In this document: piece after piece, positions 10,351 through 22,516 of the stretch | Position numbering within the stretch: position 1 is the first letter of the stretch | How the letters are laid out: the number at the start of each line of letters is the position of its first letter | Source of the DNA: Nematostella vectensis | Taxonomy: Eukaryota > Cnidaria > Anthozoa > Actiniaria > Edwardsiidae | NCBI RefSeq assembly: GCF_932526225.1 | Contig: NC_064035.1 | Span: 1,797,501-1,861,500, forward strand | Length of the DNA stretch: 64,000 nucleotides | Reading direction: 5' to 3' | Notes under the pieces: generated by a model | Seen by the model: the letters and a program-made list of their open reading frames with translations, nothing else | Told to the model about the DNA's origin: nothing | The model's database searches: none | Made by a program: the position numbers and the translations under genes

Positions 10351-11885
10351 ACGAGATAGGGGACAGCGAGGACATCTCCATGATCAAGCAAGATATAGCG
10401 AGGACATCTCCATAATCTAGCAAGATATAGCGAGGACATCTCCATAATCAAGCAAGATATAGCGAGGACATCTCCATAATCAAGCAAGACATAGCGAGGA
10501 CATCTCCATAATCAAGCAAGACATAGCGAGGACATCTCCATAATCAAGCAAGACATAGCGAGGACATCTCCATAATCAAGCAAGACATAGCGAGGACATC
10601 TCCATAATCAAGCAAGATATAGCGAGGACATCTCCATAATCAAGCAAGACATAGCGAGGACATCTCCATAATCAAGCAAGATATAGCGAGGACATCTCCA
10701 TAATCAAGCAAGACATAGCGAGGACATCTCCATAATCAAGCAAGACATAGCGAGGACATCTCCATAATCAAGCAAGACATAGCGAGGACATCTCCATAAT
10801 CAAGCAAGACATAGCGAGGACATCTCCATGATCAAGCAAGATATAGCGAGGACATCTCCATGATCAAGCAAGATATAGCGAGGACATCTCCATAATCAAG
10901 CAAGACATAGCGAGGACATCTCCATAATCAAGCAAGACATAGCGAGGACATCTCCATAATCAAGCAAGACATAGCGAGGACATCTCCATAATCAAGCAAG
11001 ACATAGCGAGGACATCTCCATAATCTAGCAAGACATAGCGAGGACATCTCCATAATCAAGCAAGACATAGCGAGGACATCTCCATAATCAAGCAAGACAT
11101 AGCGAGGACATCTCCATAATCAAGCAAGACATAGCGAGGACATCTCCATAATCTAGCAAGACATAGCGAGGACATCTCCATAATCAAGCAAGACATAGCG
11201 AGGACATCTCCATAATCAAGCAAGATATAGCGAGGACATCTCCATAATCAAGCAAGATATAGCGAGGACATCTCCATAATCAAGCAAGACATAGCGAGGA
11301 CATCTCCATAATCAAGCAAGACATAGCGAGGACATCTCCATAATCAAGCAAGACATAGCGAGGACATCTCCATAATCAAGCAAGACATAGCGAGGACATC
11401 TCCATAATCAAGCAAGATATAGCGAGGACATCTCCATAATCAAGCAAGACATAGCGAGGACATCTCCATAATCAAGCAAGACATAGCGAGGACATCTCCA
11501 TAATCAAGCAAGACATAGCGAGGACATCTCCATAATCAAGCAAGACATAGCGAGGACATCTCCATAATCAAGCAAGACATAGCGAGGACATCTCCATAAT
11601 CAAGCAAGATATAGCGAGGACATCTCCATGATCAAGCAAGATATAGCGAGGACATCTCCATAATCAAGCAAGACATAGCGAGGACATCTCCATAATCAAG
11701 CAAGACATAGCGAGGACATCTCCATAATCAAGCAAGACATAGCGAGGACATCTCCATAATCAAGCAAGATATAACGAGGACATCTCCATAATCAAGCAAG
11801 ACATAGCGAGGACATCTCCATAATCAAGCAAGATATAACGAGGACATCTCCATAATCTAGCAAGATATAGCGAGGACATCTCCAT
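10351..11885. repeat. 32-bp minisatellite, about 48 copies
   Basis: Highly regular head-to-tail array of a 32-bp unit (catctccataatcaagcaag followed by acatagcgagga). Variants are few: taatctagcaag, tgatcaag and agatatagc. Units are contiguous without spacers, so this is a minisatellite and not a CRISPR-like array. It lies between the cystatin-like gene and the 3' end of the tyrosinase gene. Confidence 0.97.
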
Positions 11886-12227
11886 GTCAAACACAGTTTT
11901 CAAAGTAAAATATGAGTGCCAATTTGAAAGCATATCAGCATAAAGAGAATAAGTGATCCCCATCTAGCTACCACTAGATATCAAGGATAGGAACTTACAA
12001 CCCCCAAAAAATACCTGACTGTCTAACACTTTTCCAAGTGCCCATCTCACGACTGTACATCAGAATGATATGCAGTCGTATGGGGTAAGTGGGCTGAATG
12101 AGATGGCCCACAAAGTCTCCTGCCTCTTACGGACTTTAATGTAACTATAATCTTTACAGTTCTACAGGATTAGATTTGGAAAATATTTCATTCTTGCTAC
12201 TTATATAAATCTGTGTATTGTAAAAAT

Positions 12228-14787
12228 TCATGGTATTGTAATCTTTTTATAATATTTTTCATGGTATTTTTGATGGTTCTCGTCATCGTCGTCATCGTCG
12301 TCATCGTCGCATAAGAAAATCGGTCGAGCATCCGGGACACTTGGGTCATACTCTTCGTCACGTGGTCTGGGTTCGGGGTCGTCATAAACAACCTAGAAAT
12401 AAAGAGTATTGATTTTTTTTATCCTACTAAGCTATCGCTATAAAATCAATTCCTCTATATTTTTGCTAAACCAAGTATCATAACATTTTATAGTAAAAAG
12501 AATGAATCAGAATTAAAGATCATTGACGTTTCCTGACCTTGACCTTGCCGGGCTGTCCGGACAAATCCACAAGTTCGGTGCCGTGTATTCCAGCGCCAGG
12601 CAGATCAGAGCGCACCTGGAAAAAACCAGTACTTCAGGTTACTTCAGGTTACAAGTGATCAGGGGAAGCTTATTAGACTAGGAAAGTCTAATAAGAGTAT
12701 GTAGGTGTTTATGTCTAGTCTAGTCTGTCTTGCATAAATAGATTTTTTTTTGGGGGGGGGATGAGGTTTATTGGTCTTTATTATTATATCATTATCATTA
12801 AAACCTTGTAAACCTTGTAGAGTCGAATACTAGTACCTGGTGTTTCAGTATTTTGGCAGGAGATCGCGACAACTTTTGTGTTGTCTAAGGAAAAATATAC
12901 TGCAGCTCCCATGCTAGGGCGCGACCGAAATCAAGGTTCTTAACGATATTTCCAGTGAATTCTTAGTAATTTTATTTTCAACAAGCTTATAGAAAATAAG
13001 AGCTATAATGAGTTCGAAGCAGGGTCTGAGAGGGCATAGATAGCAATAGTCCGCCAATATTAAAAAGTCATCGAGTCTACTCATTTATTCACGTTTTATG
13101 ATTTTATGTTTTCATATGAGTTGCGCAAGTAAAGTGCGCCATGGCGTCGTGTCTCACCGTGTGGTAGTACTGGTACTTAAAGTCCTTGCCTCTCTTCTGC
13201 CAGTCAGACCACACCTTGTCGATGTAACCATGGTGAAACCAGAACTCCGGCGCGTTGGCCGACGCGTCCAGACTCATGACTCCACCGATGGCGTTATGGA
13301 AGTCATTATGCATGACATCGCGAACGGTGTCTTCAAACTTGACGAACTTCTCACGCGGCATGCATAACAAATCGCGCACCTCGTGACTGTTTGGTAACCT
13401 CTCCTTGTAGCAGTCGTTGAACTCTCTTGATAACCACGGCTGCTCGTGCCAGGCAGGGAGCTCCCATGAGTCTTTGCGTAATGGGCCGTTGGTAACGATA
13501 CGTTTGCTTCCCTCGCCGTTTCCACCGATTCCGTGGGGGCCTGGAGACCAGACATCATGTAAGTAGGAGCCGCGCCACAATCTGCCGGCCCCAACTGCTC
13601 GGCTCCAGTCCCAATAAGGCACGGTCACTCGGCAATCGATCTTGCGTAGAAGGTTCTCGAAGAGCAGAAGGTACCATCGATGCCAAGGGAAGAAGTATTC
13701 AAGTATGTGCACCTGGTTAAACAGGTCGGAGTGATACTTGGTGATTCTGTCGTACTCGCTCTTGTACGGCTCCACACTTGACGCTTTTTTCAGAGTTTGA
13801 ATGTAGAGCCGTCGCTCAGGGATGGACATTGATTCGAAGTCTTTGCGCACGCGATAGCAGTCGACCATGTTGCCTTCAGCGGTACACTTGCATCTGCGCA
13901 TGCACTCATCATAAACACGCACACCGCTCGAGCAGTTCACGTGAAGACCTGTGGATAGAAAAAGTGACTATTGCCTCGAGTATTAAAGTGAAGCGCTTCA
14001 TCTTCAGGAAGAGGTTCATCCTGAAGAAGACGAATATTTAGCGTGACGAAAAGAAAGGTCATGTGACGACATAACGCCAAAAATAGTAGAATTTTAAGAT
14101 TTTCGATGGATATGCCTAGTAATCGTGTAGCATTTATCGTTTCCTGATATTCAACAACATGCTTGATAAATGACTACTACTACTAAGTAGTGTAGTTATT
14201 TTATCTTCTAGGCATGCGACAGTAGATATCGCAGATGTTTTTTTACTGCTTTAGTCGCTTTTCTTCGCTTTTCATTTCAAACTTTGCTTTGTCTTTCTCA
14301 ATATATTTTATTTGCTAATGACTAAAACTATAAAGGAAAAGTAAAAATTTAAAGAATAAAAATTGTTGAGTTGACAATTACTTAATCAAACGAGTTGACT
14401 TAAACGACTAAATTGCCAATATTAGGGGTCTTCTAGGAAGCGCATTGCTTCGTCTTTATATGAATATGTGCGCAATATCTCCATTCAAAGAGGGCTGATG
14501 AGTTTTAAAACTTTTTATAAAGGCACACCTTTTTGCTTTTTAGCATTTTGTACCAAACTGGAAGGTAAAAACTTCCACTGCTTTTGTTGGTGTATCATAT
14601 ACTGAAAATCATAAAAGAAAAAGTAAAACAGACAGGCTCGCAATAGAGTCTAGTAAATGCCTTTTAATGCCTACCTGTACTTTGATAGATTAACGTGTTT
14701 AGTACCTGGATCGTTTTTGTCGGCGCAAAAACCATTTTGGAAAAGTAGAACCATCAAAGATACATAGACCCATCCTTTAAGTTCCAT
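12228..14787 (-). CDS. Secreted tyrosinase (type-3 copper oxidase), four exons
   Basis: Assembled exons on the minus strand: 14787-14706 (ATG and signal peptide), 13948-13158, 12615-12538, 12392-12228 (TGA). Splice sites are GT/AG and phases join (phase 1, then 0, 0), giving 371 residues. Exon 1 encodes MELKGWVYVSLMVLLFQNG, a signal peptide. A Cys-rich stretch (CMRRCKC) follows. CuA ligands are His100, His108 and His117 (in FFPWHRWYLLLFE). CuB has HNDFH (His241, His245) and one His of the pair in FWFHHGYID (266-267). The core is therefore complete and should oxidise phenols to quinones in the secretory path or outside the cell (melanin or matrix cross-linking). The tail has nine consecutive Asp residues, rare in this family. 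The two small 3' exons are inferred from splice signals and phase and are less certain than the 791-bp core exon. Confidence 0.88.
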
Positions 14788-15699
14788 CCTCAACAATTCC
14801 TTGGAGGCAAAAAAGAAATATTACGAATAATATTACAGTGACTTTAGGCTTTCTATTACCGCAATTGCGTTGGACATCACGAGAAAAGGTCTTTTCCTCA
14901 GTTTCTTCAGAGTAACTATGGCATTAAGAGGTGCTCAGACAGCACCCCGCGACAGGAGCAGAATTAGTGGGGTCATTAGCAAACTCGTCATATTCCCAAA
15001 GAGTGGTTAGTTGACCAAATGTACACATAATGCTATAGAAACCATATAATGTTTTCAACTTCTTAATTTCTCGAATGCGGACATTCAGCGCAATAAAAAG
15101 ATACGTCTCTCTTTACGAAATCTATAAGGCAGCAATAAATTATGAGGCTAATTGTATTTTTCTCCTGCAACCATTTTATGCGCACGAGATGCGGTTAGTT
15201 GTATTTCCATAGTAACTTAAAAACCCAAGATACTCGTTGGGTATAATTTGTGGCCTGACAGGCAGGTAGCACAGTAACATTCTGTCGCCTTGATTTTGTT
15301 TTTAGGCGAATTAATCACAATTTTTAAATATTCCTTACAAATCTGTCTCCCCTCCTACTGATTGCAACCGGATGAACCCAAGTTTTATTGAGATATGTAT
15401 TGGTTTAGACCGAATGTATAGTACAGTGAAACACACACAAATTGTTTGGTCGAGCAGTGATGTGTAGGGATAATTGACGAAAGGGAAAGCGGTGGGCGAA
15501 TTCGTCAACATATATCAGCTTTCTTCTATTTGAGTTTTTACTGTATCGAAATTTTACTGTTATACTCGCAAAACACCTAAAAGTCAAAAAGGAAGTCTAC
15601 GATAGCGAGTGCGCTATATACACCAAGAGTCTGAGTAGTGAGCCGCGCTGAGATTTTGCGATATGATATTTTGTACCTTGTATAATGAGCCAAACAAAG
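14788..15699. other. Intergenic, upstream of tyrosinase, no gene seen
   Basis: AT-rich DNA that should contain the tyrosinase promoter. I cannot assign a TATA box or other element. Confidence 0.4.
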
Positions 15700-15703
15700 T
15701 TGT

Positions 15704-16313
15704 CCAAACTTTAGAGACATCGGAGGGCTTGGCTTTAGAATGAGTTTTTACTCCATTGTATCTGCCTTTCGTAAGGGGTGTTTTCTGGATCGGATATTTT
15801 CTCTGTTCGTTCAAGTCTCGGCTTCATAGGAATGCCTGCTACAATGCAAGACTATTTTGCATTTGTTTGCATATCGATAATCATGTTTGCTCTAACCAAC
15901 TTTAACTTAAACTTTAGGGACATCGGAGGGCTTGGCTTTGGAATGAGTTTTTACTCCATTCTATCTGCCTTTCGTAAGGGGTGTTTTCTGGATCGGATAT
16001 TTTCTCTGTTCGTTCAAGTCTCGGCTTCACAGGAATGTCTGCTACAATGCAAGACTATTTTGCATTTGTTTGCATATCGATAATCATGTTTGCTCTTACC
16101 AACTTTAACTTAAACTTTAGAGACATCGGAGGGCTTGGCTTTGGAATGAGTTTTTACTCCATTGTATCTGCCTTTCGTAAGGGGTGTTTTCTGGATCGGA
16201 TATTTTCTCTGTTCGTTCAAGTCTCGGCTTCATAGGAATGCCTGCTACAATGCAAGACTATTTTGCATTTGTTTGCATATCGATAATCATGTTTGCTCTA
16301 ACCAACTTTAACT
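15704..16313. repeat. 203-bp direct tandem repeat, 3 copies
   Basis: The motif gacatcggagggcttggctt recurs at 15716, 15919 and 16122, exactly 203 bp apart, with the whole unit repeated nearly identically. 203 is not a multiple of three, so the short frames opened in each unit shift from copy to copy; they show no domain and are not called. Confidence 0.95.
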
Positions 16314-16820
16314 TCTTCTATTTTCTTTATTTATCTGATTTTCACATTACGAATAGTTACACCACCCTAACTAGAAATACATTTATCAGTGGAAGCCTCA
16401 CACCTCGAAATTTTCCGATAACTCACTATATCCAATTTTCTGCTGTGATATAGAAACTGTAGGTAACTAGATGCTCAAATTTTGTTGTATTCTTCATACC
16501 TGTCAATCTCCGATTTGCTTGAGAATTTTTTTTGGGGAGGGGTGGGGTATAATATATAGATTTAGGCACTGCCTAAAAGCGGAGCCAGCATTGAACACTT
16601 TCTGTGTTGACTGATTGAGGTATTTTTGGGGGATCTAGGATCCTGCTCTTTACTGAGATTTATTTATTGTACCAACCAAATGGATCCAGGCCTTATTCAA
16701 TAATTTAAATTATGCAGTACATCAAAGTTAACAAACACAATTCCTGGTGTGAATATGGCTGTCAAAGTTGTCAAGAGTCTATTGGTAAATTCTTATGTCC
16801 CATCATAGAAGTTTACATAT
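16314..16820. other. Intergenic, no gene seen
   Basis: AT-rich flank before the 1.27-kb tandem duplication. A ttttttgg plus ggaggggtgg segment near 16530 resembles one near 25485, suggesting small dispersed repeat fragments. Confidence 0.35.
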
Positions 16821-18093
16821 TGGTGCACCCACCATTCACCATATAGTGGCCTTGTTGTTGGTGGCCTACTCCAAAATGAATGCAATGAAGAAAAAAACAG
16901 ATTGATTTTGGAAGCAAATCCTAAAAAAAACATTACTGACAGTGCTAAAATGCTAACTTCTAATTTCAAACCAAACCCTTTCATTGATCTATGTTTGGGG
17001 TAAAGAAGAAGGAAAGAATATCAATTTGCTAAAAAATAGTCGACGGGGGAGGAGATATAAAGGGAATTGACTCAACTTGAAAGGTTTGTTGAAAAAAATA
17101 TAACAGTAATGAAAATAATTTGATTGAGCATTTCTTGAAATTTCCCCTTTCCCATTATCTTAACCCTTTCATCACCACAGGCCTCTAAAGAGGCCATGTC
17201 TATGCTATCCAAGCTATGTGAACATAATTCTATTATTGAAAAAGAACAAGGTTGTTGCTAGTGTTATAAAGTTTTAAGTATCTTGCCCTAAAAAACCCTT
17301 CCCTTAATAAAAGTTCCATTAATGTACATTTGTAAAGCTACATTCTGACAAGCTTTGTCCTTGCGAAGAACAAGTAATGGATGAAACAGGATTTCAAAGA
17401 TAGAATATAGTGTCAGACACAATTTTAGATAAGATGCAATACTGAAGTTTTAATGTACCATTTTAAGTGGTGATTTTCCCCATGGGAATTAATATCTACA
17501 AATATACATCCAGTAATGCATTATATTTTGGTGTTTTTAGAAACCCTGGATCCAACCATTCCAATGAAATAAATGTAAACCTCTAAAATAAATGTAATGG
17601 AAAAGAGACTTGGAAAGGAAATCCTAAAAAGAAGATATAAGTGAAAGTACTAAATGAAAATTTCTAATTTAAAAATCAAATCTGTTTATTACTTTATTTT
17701 TGGTGTAGAGGGGAAATAGAAAGGAGCATCAATTGCATAAAAATAGTCAACAGGGAGGAGGAAAGGAAGAAATATGACTCTTCTTTAAATGTTTGAAAAG
17801 AAAATATAATAACAATAATGTAACAATAACGATAATTATATTCAGTACTTTCCTAAAATATCCCCTTTCCCATTATCTTTAGGTTAATAGAAAACTGTTT
17901 TCGTTACAGATTTATTATTTAAAAAGCAAAATTATGTTTTTAGTTTTATATAATATAAGTATTCTGTTCTAAAAAACCTATTGAGTGTGTACTGCTGAAT
18001 CACATAGTAATGCCCTAGTCATTTGAGCCCCCTCCCTTATGGTCCTGGGGAAGTCATAGGTTAATGTGGGGTTTTAGATTAATTTTTAACCAG
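16821..18093. repeat. 1,273-bp direct repeat, copy 1 (uninterrupted)
   Basis: Starts tggtgcacccacc. The second copy starts at 18101, giving a 1,280-bp period. Differences are few. No coding potential or transposon termini recognised. This copy keeps the empty target site (GAAAA at 17600-17604) for the retrotransposon present in copy 2. Confidence 0.93.
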
Positions 18094-18884
18094 TTTTTTT
18101 TGGTGCACCCACCATTTACCATATAGTGGCCTTGTTGTTGGTGGCCTACTCCAAAATGAATGCAATGAAGAAAAAACAGATTGATTTTGGAAGCAAATCC
18201 TAAAAAAAGACATTACTGACAGTGCTAAAATGCTAACTTCTAATTTCAAACCAAACCCTTTCATTGATCTATGTTTGGGGTAAAGAGGAAGGAAAGAATA
18301 TCAATTTACTAAAAAATAGTCGACGGGGGAGGAGATATAAAGGGAATTGACTCAACTTGAAAGGTTTGTTGAAAAAAATATAACAGTAATGAAAATAATT
18401 TGATTGAGCATTTCTTGAAATTTCCCCTTTCCCATTATCTTAACCCTTTCATCACCACAGGCCTCTAAAGAGGCCATGTCTATGCTATCCAAGCTATGTG
18501 AACATAATTCTATTATTGAAAAAGAACAAGGTTGTTGCTAGTGTTATAAAGTTTTAAGTATCTTGCCCTAAAAAACCCTTCCCTTAATAAAAGTTCCATT
18601 AATGTACATTTGTAAAGCTACATTCTGACAAGCTTTGTCCTTGCGAAGAACAAGTAATGGATGAAACAGGATTTCAAAGATAGAATATAGTGTCAGACAC
18701 AATTTTAGATAAGATGCAATACTGAAGTTTTAATGTACCATTTTAAGTGGTGATTTTCCCCATGGGAATTAATATCTACAAATATACATCCAGTAATGCA
18801 TTATATTTTGAAGTTTTTAGAAACCCTGGATCCAACCATTCCAATGAAATAAATGTAAACCTCTAAAATAAATGTAATGGAAAA

Positions 18885-19047
18885 TGTAATATTTTGGTGT
18901 CTTGAATAAAGACTGAGTCGAATAGTGAATGGTTCTTTTACTACATTGCTGGTCAACGGTCAGCAAACGACTGACTCGCTAGTTACATGCTTGGTCATAA
19001 AATCAACTCAAATCACGCGTTACCAAGGTGACAGTAACAACATTACA
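18885..19047 (-). repeat. 3' LTR of the retrotransposon
   Basis: 163 bp, with TG/CA ends and the inverted termini TGTAAT and ATTACA. By eye identical to the LTR at 23730-23892. Confidence 0.95.
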
Positions 19048-19060
19048 TTTCTCCCTTCTT
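19048..19060 (-). other. Polypurine tract of the LTR element
   Basis: Reads AAGAAGGGAGAAA on the element's sense strand, directly abutting the 3' LTR, as expected for the plus-strand primer. Confidence 0.8.
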
Positions 19061-19216
19061 TGGAGAAAACCTAACACATATATAGTAGACGTAATTCAAA
19101 CTAAATTAAAGTATACAATCAAAATGACCTGGGGAAACTAAGTCCTTTAGTCTATCATTAGCTCTAAACATAAAGTTCAAAATCAACAGTTCTAACATAG
19201 TTCGTTTGGGAGATGA

Positions 19217-22200
19217 CTACTTGTCGCAAACATAGTCATCTAACTTGTGCGGGCGTGATCGTACGCGTTGCGGGTAACGCCGCGGAGGGGTGACATCTGC
19301 CTGGGTAGGTGGAACTTGATCGGGGACATCATCTTGGTCTTCCGCAGGTGCAGGTACCCTCTTGAAGAAGGACGAGTTTCTTGTGACCTTGACACCATCC
19401 TCGTCTTGCGCTGTGACCATAGAACCTTTCTTTCCTACAATCATGCGTGGTCTTGCGTCGTAGGGTGTGTCGCTCTTCCGCTTTGATTCGTCTCGCTTCA
19501 CTAGAACCGTATCTCCTTCCGCTAGAGTCGAAGGTTTGACATGCCGCTTGTTATCCGCATACTGCTTCATCTTCTCCTTTGCCGCTTGGTCACGCTGTCG
19601 GATCTCTTGATCGGCGCAGGGTACTGCGGTCTGAGGCAACTTCGTTCTCAGCGGCCTTCCGAACAACGCTGTTGCTGGAGCGACTCTTGTCGTGCTGTGA
19701 GGCGTTGCGCGGTAGTTTCTCAGCAGCCTCTGCATTTCTTGCTTGTAACTCTTGTTCTCCGTCTTCGCAGTCTTGATCACTTTCTTCACGGTCCGGACGA
19801 ACCTCTCCACTTCTCCGTTCGCTCTTGCCCATTTGGGAGTGACCTTTCGATGCTTGAATCCGAGGTCATCTGCGAATGATGCGAATTCCTTGCCGTTGAA
19901 TGGGGGACCGTTGTCCGATCTCACTACTTCAGGGACTCCGTATTCCGAGAACACTTTGTCCAGCTTGGGCAGTACCGTTGTTGCGGAGGTAGAAGACACG
20001 ATTTCGACGATCGGGAACCTCGTGTAGTCATCGACCATCAGCAGAAGGTATTCCTTGCTCGCTAGCTCAGCGAAGTCCACGCTGACTTCCGTCCATGGTG
20101 CCTTCGGGAGAGGAGACATTTGTAGGGGTTCTCGCGTACTCTCGGGTGTAGTAATCAGACACGCGCTACACGACTTCACCATGCTTTCGACTTGCTTGTC
20201 AATGTTGGGGAACCACACTTTCTCACGTAGAAGTGATTTGGTCTTCACTAGCCCTTGGTGACCTTCATGCGCCAGCTCCACCACGTGACGTTGTAGACTC
20301 TTGGGGATGACTATGCGTGTTCCGCGTAGAATAAGGTTGCCGGACTCGTTCATCGTCAGCTCATCCTTTACCCTCTCGAGTAGTTGAAAATCTGTCTTGT
20401 CAACACTTGGACGCTTGACCGCACTGTGCCAGTTCCCTTTGCGTATGGCTTCGGCCACAGCCTGCAGTGTTGCGTCGCTCTCTGTCGCTTTCTCGATGTC
20501 TTGTGATTTTAGGGCTTTTGGAGTAGATGTCTTTGTGAGATAATTGACATATTCTTCTGCCACCTTCTGTTGTCTGCTTGTCTCAGCTGCGAACTTTGTT
20601 GGATGACGGGATAGGTAATCCGCAGGGTTTTCTTCACCTCGCTGATACTTTACGGTGACTTGGTAAGGCTGAAGTCTCAGCGCCCATCTCTCGATTCTTG
20701 CGGGTGGCTTTGAGTTTGCGTTGCCGTAGATGGACACCAGGGGCTTGTGATCCGTGTATACCGTCGACTCGTTCATCGTCAGCTCATCCTTTACCCTCTC
20801 GAGTAGTTGAAAATCTGTCTTGTCAACACTTGGACGCTTGACCGCACTGTGCCAGTTCCCTTTGCGTATGGCTTCGGCCACAGCCTGCAGTGTTGCGTCG
20901 CTCTCTGTCGCTTTCTCGATGTCTTGTGATTTTAGGGCTTTTGGAGTAGATGTCTTTGTGAGATAATTGACATATTCTTCTGCCACCTTCTGTTGTCTGC
21001 TTGTCTCAGCTGCGAACTTTGTTGGATGACGGGATAGGTAATCCGCAGGGTTTTCTTCACCTCGCTGATACTTTACGGTGACTTGGTAAGGCTGAAGTCT
21101 CAGCGCCCATCTCTCGATTCTTGCGGGTGGCTTTGAGTTTGCGTTGCCGTAGATGGACACCAGGGGCTTGTGATCCGTGTATACCGTCACTGGTTTGCCG
21201 TATATGTATAGGTGCAGATACTCACATGCCCATACCACCGCGAGGGCTTCTCGTTCCGTCTGACTATATCGCTGTTCTGTTTCCGTCAGAGACCGGCTCG
21301 CATAAGTTATGACGTGTCTCGCCTCGGTCTTGGGTTCTACTTGGGATAGGATGGCGGCCAAACCAACGGGACTGGCATCAACAGATACCTCAGTGCGCCT
21401 CTCGGGGTCGAAGTAGGCGGTTACGGGTGCGCTTACTAGTGCGTCCTTCAGCTGGCTGACTGCGCTGTCATGCTCGGCCGTCCAACACCACGGTTGGTCC
21501 TTGTGGGTGAGCTTGCGTAGTGGCTCGGTCTTGGTGGCGTAGTCTGGGATGAACCTTGAGCAGTAGTTCGTCATTCCTAATAGGCTGCGTACTTCTGATG
21601 CTGTTGACTGTGTCTGCAGATTGACCACGTCTTCGACTTTCTTGGGGTCTGGGGATATGCCGTCTTTGGAGAACACGTACCCAAAGAACTCCAGCTTTTC
21701 CTTGCCGTACTCGCACTTGCCTTTGTTGAGGGTTAGGCCCTTTTCTCTCAGCCGTTTGAAGACTGCCCTCAGATTTCGGTCGTGCTCCTCCTGTGTCTTG
21801 CCAAATACGAGTACGTCGTCGCTGATATTTATCGCACCATCGATGTCTTCCAGTGTCTCTCGGATTACATTCTGGAAAATCTCTGCAGCACTCGAGATTC
21901 CGAAGTTGAGACGTTTGTAGCGCATTAGGCCCATGTGGGTGCTGAAAGTGGTGATGTATCTCGACTCGGGCGCCAATTCGAGCTGGTTGTATCCTTGGTT
22001 GAGGTCAAGCTTGCTGAAAACTTTCGCTCCGTTTAAATCTCCTATCATCTCCTTGATGGTAGGCGTGACGTGACGTTCGCGCTTGATCGCCTTGTTCGCC
22101 TGGCGCATGTCGACACACACACGTATCTTGCCTGGGGACTTTGGTTTCGGCGCAACCACTATAGGGGACACCCAGGGTGTAGGGCCTTCGACGCGTTCTA

Positions 22201-22516
22201 TCACGCCAAGCTCTTCGTCCCGCTGTAGCTGTTCCTCTAGCTGCTTGCGAACGTGAAACGGGACCCTTCTGTGCGGCTGTGCAACAGGTGGTGTGTTTTC
22301 GTCGATGTGTAGCTTTATCTGATAGTTCTTCAGCTTGCCTAGCCCATGGAACAGGTCGTCATATTCGTCGATGAGGCTTGTGAGCTCGTTGACCTTGGTC
22401 TTGTCTTGGGGTGTCTTCGCAGTTACTTCTCCACCGTCTGGAGGAGATTGAGCTCTTGGGAAGTTTTCCAGCTTAACAGTGAGCCGCCCGATCCTTTGAC
22501 CACGTAGAATCGCGCA
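19217..22516 (-). CDS. pol: Retrotransposon pol: reverse transcriptase, RNase H, integrase
   Basis: The frame is open from just after a stop at 22517-22519 to TAG at 19217, 1,100 codons including the stop. It overlaps the end of gag by about 94 bp in the -1 frame and has no obvious own start, so a gag-pol frameshift is likely, though I see no canonical slippery heptamer. In order: an RT whose catalytic box reads ISDDVLVF (near 21815-21826), RNase H (TEVSVDAS, YTDHKPL, ENPADYLSR), a zinc-binding HHCC region (HEGHQG, CSAC), the integrase core with VDF, RSDNGPPF and NGEVERF supplying D, D and E, and a basic tail. An exact 423-bp (141-codon) in-frame tandem duplication, 20343-20765 and 20766-21188, repeats the end of RNase H and the linker. 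This enlarges the protein and may impair it. Confidence 0.95.
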   Translation of the reverse strand, partial: CAILRGQRIGRLTVKLENFPRAQSPPDGGEVTAKTPQDKTKVNELTSLIDEYDDLFHGLGKLKNYQIKLHIDENTPPVAQPHRRVPFHVRKQLEEQLQRDEELGVIERVEGPTPWVSPIVVAPKPKSPGKIRVCVDMRQANKAIKRERHVTPTIKEMIGDLNGAKVFSKLDLNQGYNQLELAPESRYITTFSTHMGLMRYKRLNFGISSAAEIFQNVIRETLEDIDGAINISDDVLVFGKTQEEHDRNLRAVFKRLREKGLTLNKGKCEYGKEKLEFFGYVFSKDGISPDPKKVEDVVNLQTQSTASEVRSLLGMTNYCSRFIPDYATKTEPLRKLTHKDQPWCWTAEHDSAVSQLKDALVSAPVTAYFDPERRTEVSVDASPVGLAAILSQVEPKTEARHVITYASRSLTETEQRYSQTEREALAVVWACEYLHLYIYGKPVTVYTDHKPLVSIYGNANSKPPARIERWALRLQPYQVTVKYQRGEENPADYLSRHPTKFAAETSRQQKVAEEYVNYLTKTSTPKALKSQDIEKATESDATLQAVAEAIRKGNWHSAVKRPSVDKTDFQLLERVKDELTMNESTVYTDHKPLVSIYGNANSKPPARIERWALRLQPYQVTVKYQRGEENPADYLSRHPTKFAAETSRQQKVAEEYVNYLTKTSTPKALKSQDIEKATESDATLQAVAEAIRKGNWHSAVKRPSVDKTDFQLLERVKDELTMNESGNLILRGTRIVIPKSLQRHVVELAHEGHQGLVKTKSLLREKVWFPNIDKQVESMVKSCSACLITTPESTREPLQMSPLPKAPWTEVSVDFAELASKEYLLLMVDDYTRFPIVEIVSSTSATTVLPKLDKVFSEYGVPEVVRSDNGPPFNGKEFASFADDLGFKHRKVTPKWARANGEVERFVRTVKKVIKTAKTENKSYKQEMQRLLRNYRATPHSTTRVAPATALFGRPLRTKLPQTAVPCADQEIRQRDQAAKEKMKQYADNKRHVKPSTLAEGDTVLVKRDESKRKSDTPYDARPRMIVGKKGSMVTAQDEDGVKVTRNSSFFKRVPAPAEDQDDVPDQVPPTQADVTPPRRYPQRVRSRPHKLDDYVCDK
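20343..21188. repeat. 423-bp exact tandem duplication inside pol
   Basis: Two adjacent copies (20343-20765, 20766-21188) appear identical and keep frame (141 codons). Each contains the YTDHKPL to DELTMNES segment. Identity implies the duplication is recent, like the insertion itself. Confidence 0.95.

Noticed and set aside
10351-11885. CRISPR array
   Set aside because: Units of 32 bp are contiguous with no unique spacers, in animal DNA.
13104-13157. Tyrosinase reading through to a stop at 13104
   Set aside because: A strong donor (ACG|gtgaga) at 13158 joins in phase to small exons downstream, and the read-through tail looks unlike coding sequence.
15778-16453. Overlapping 84-101-codon frames in the 203-bp repeats
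   Set aside because: Each is the same unit read in shifting frames; hydrophobic by composition, without a family or splice support.
19268-20261. Plus-strand frames antisense to pol and gag (60-128 codons)
   Set aside because: Shadows of the minus-strand retrotransposon genes; no independent features.
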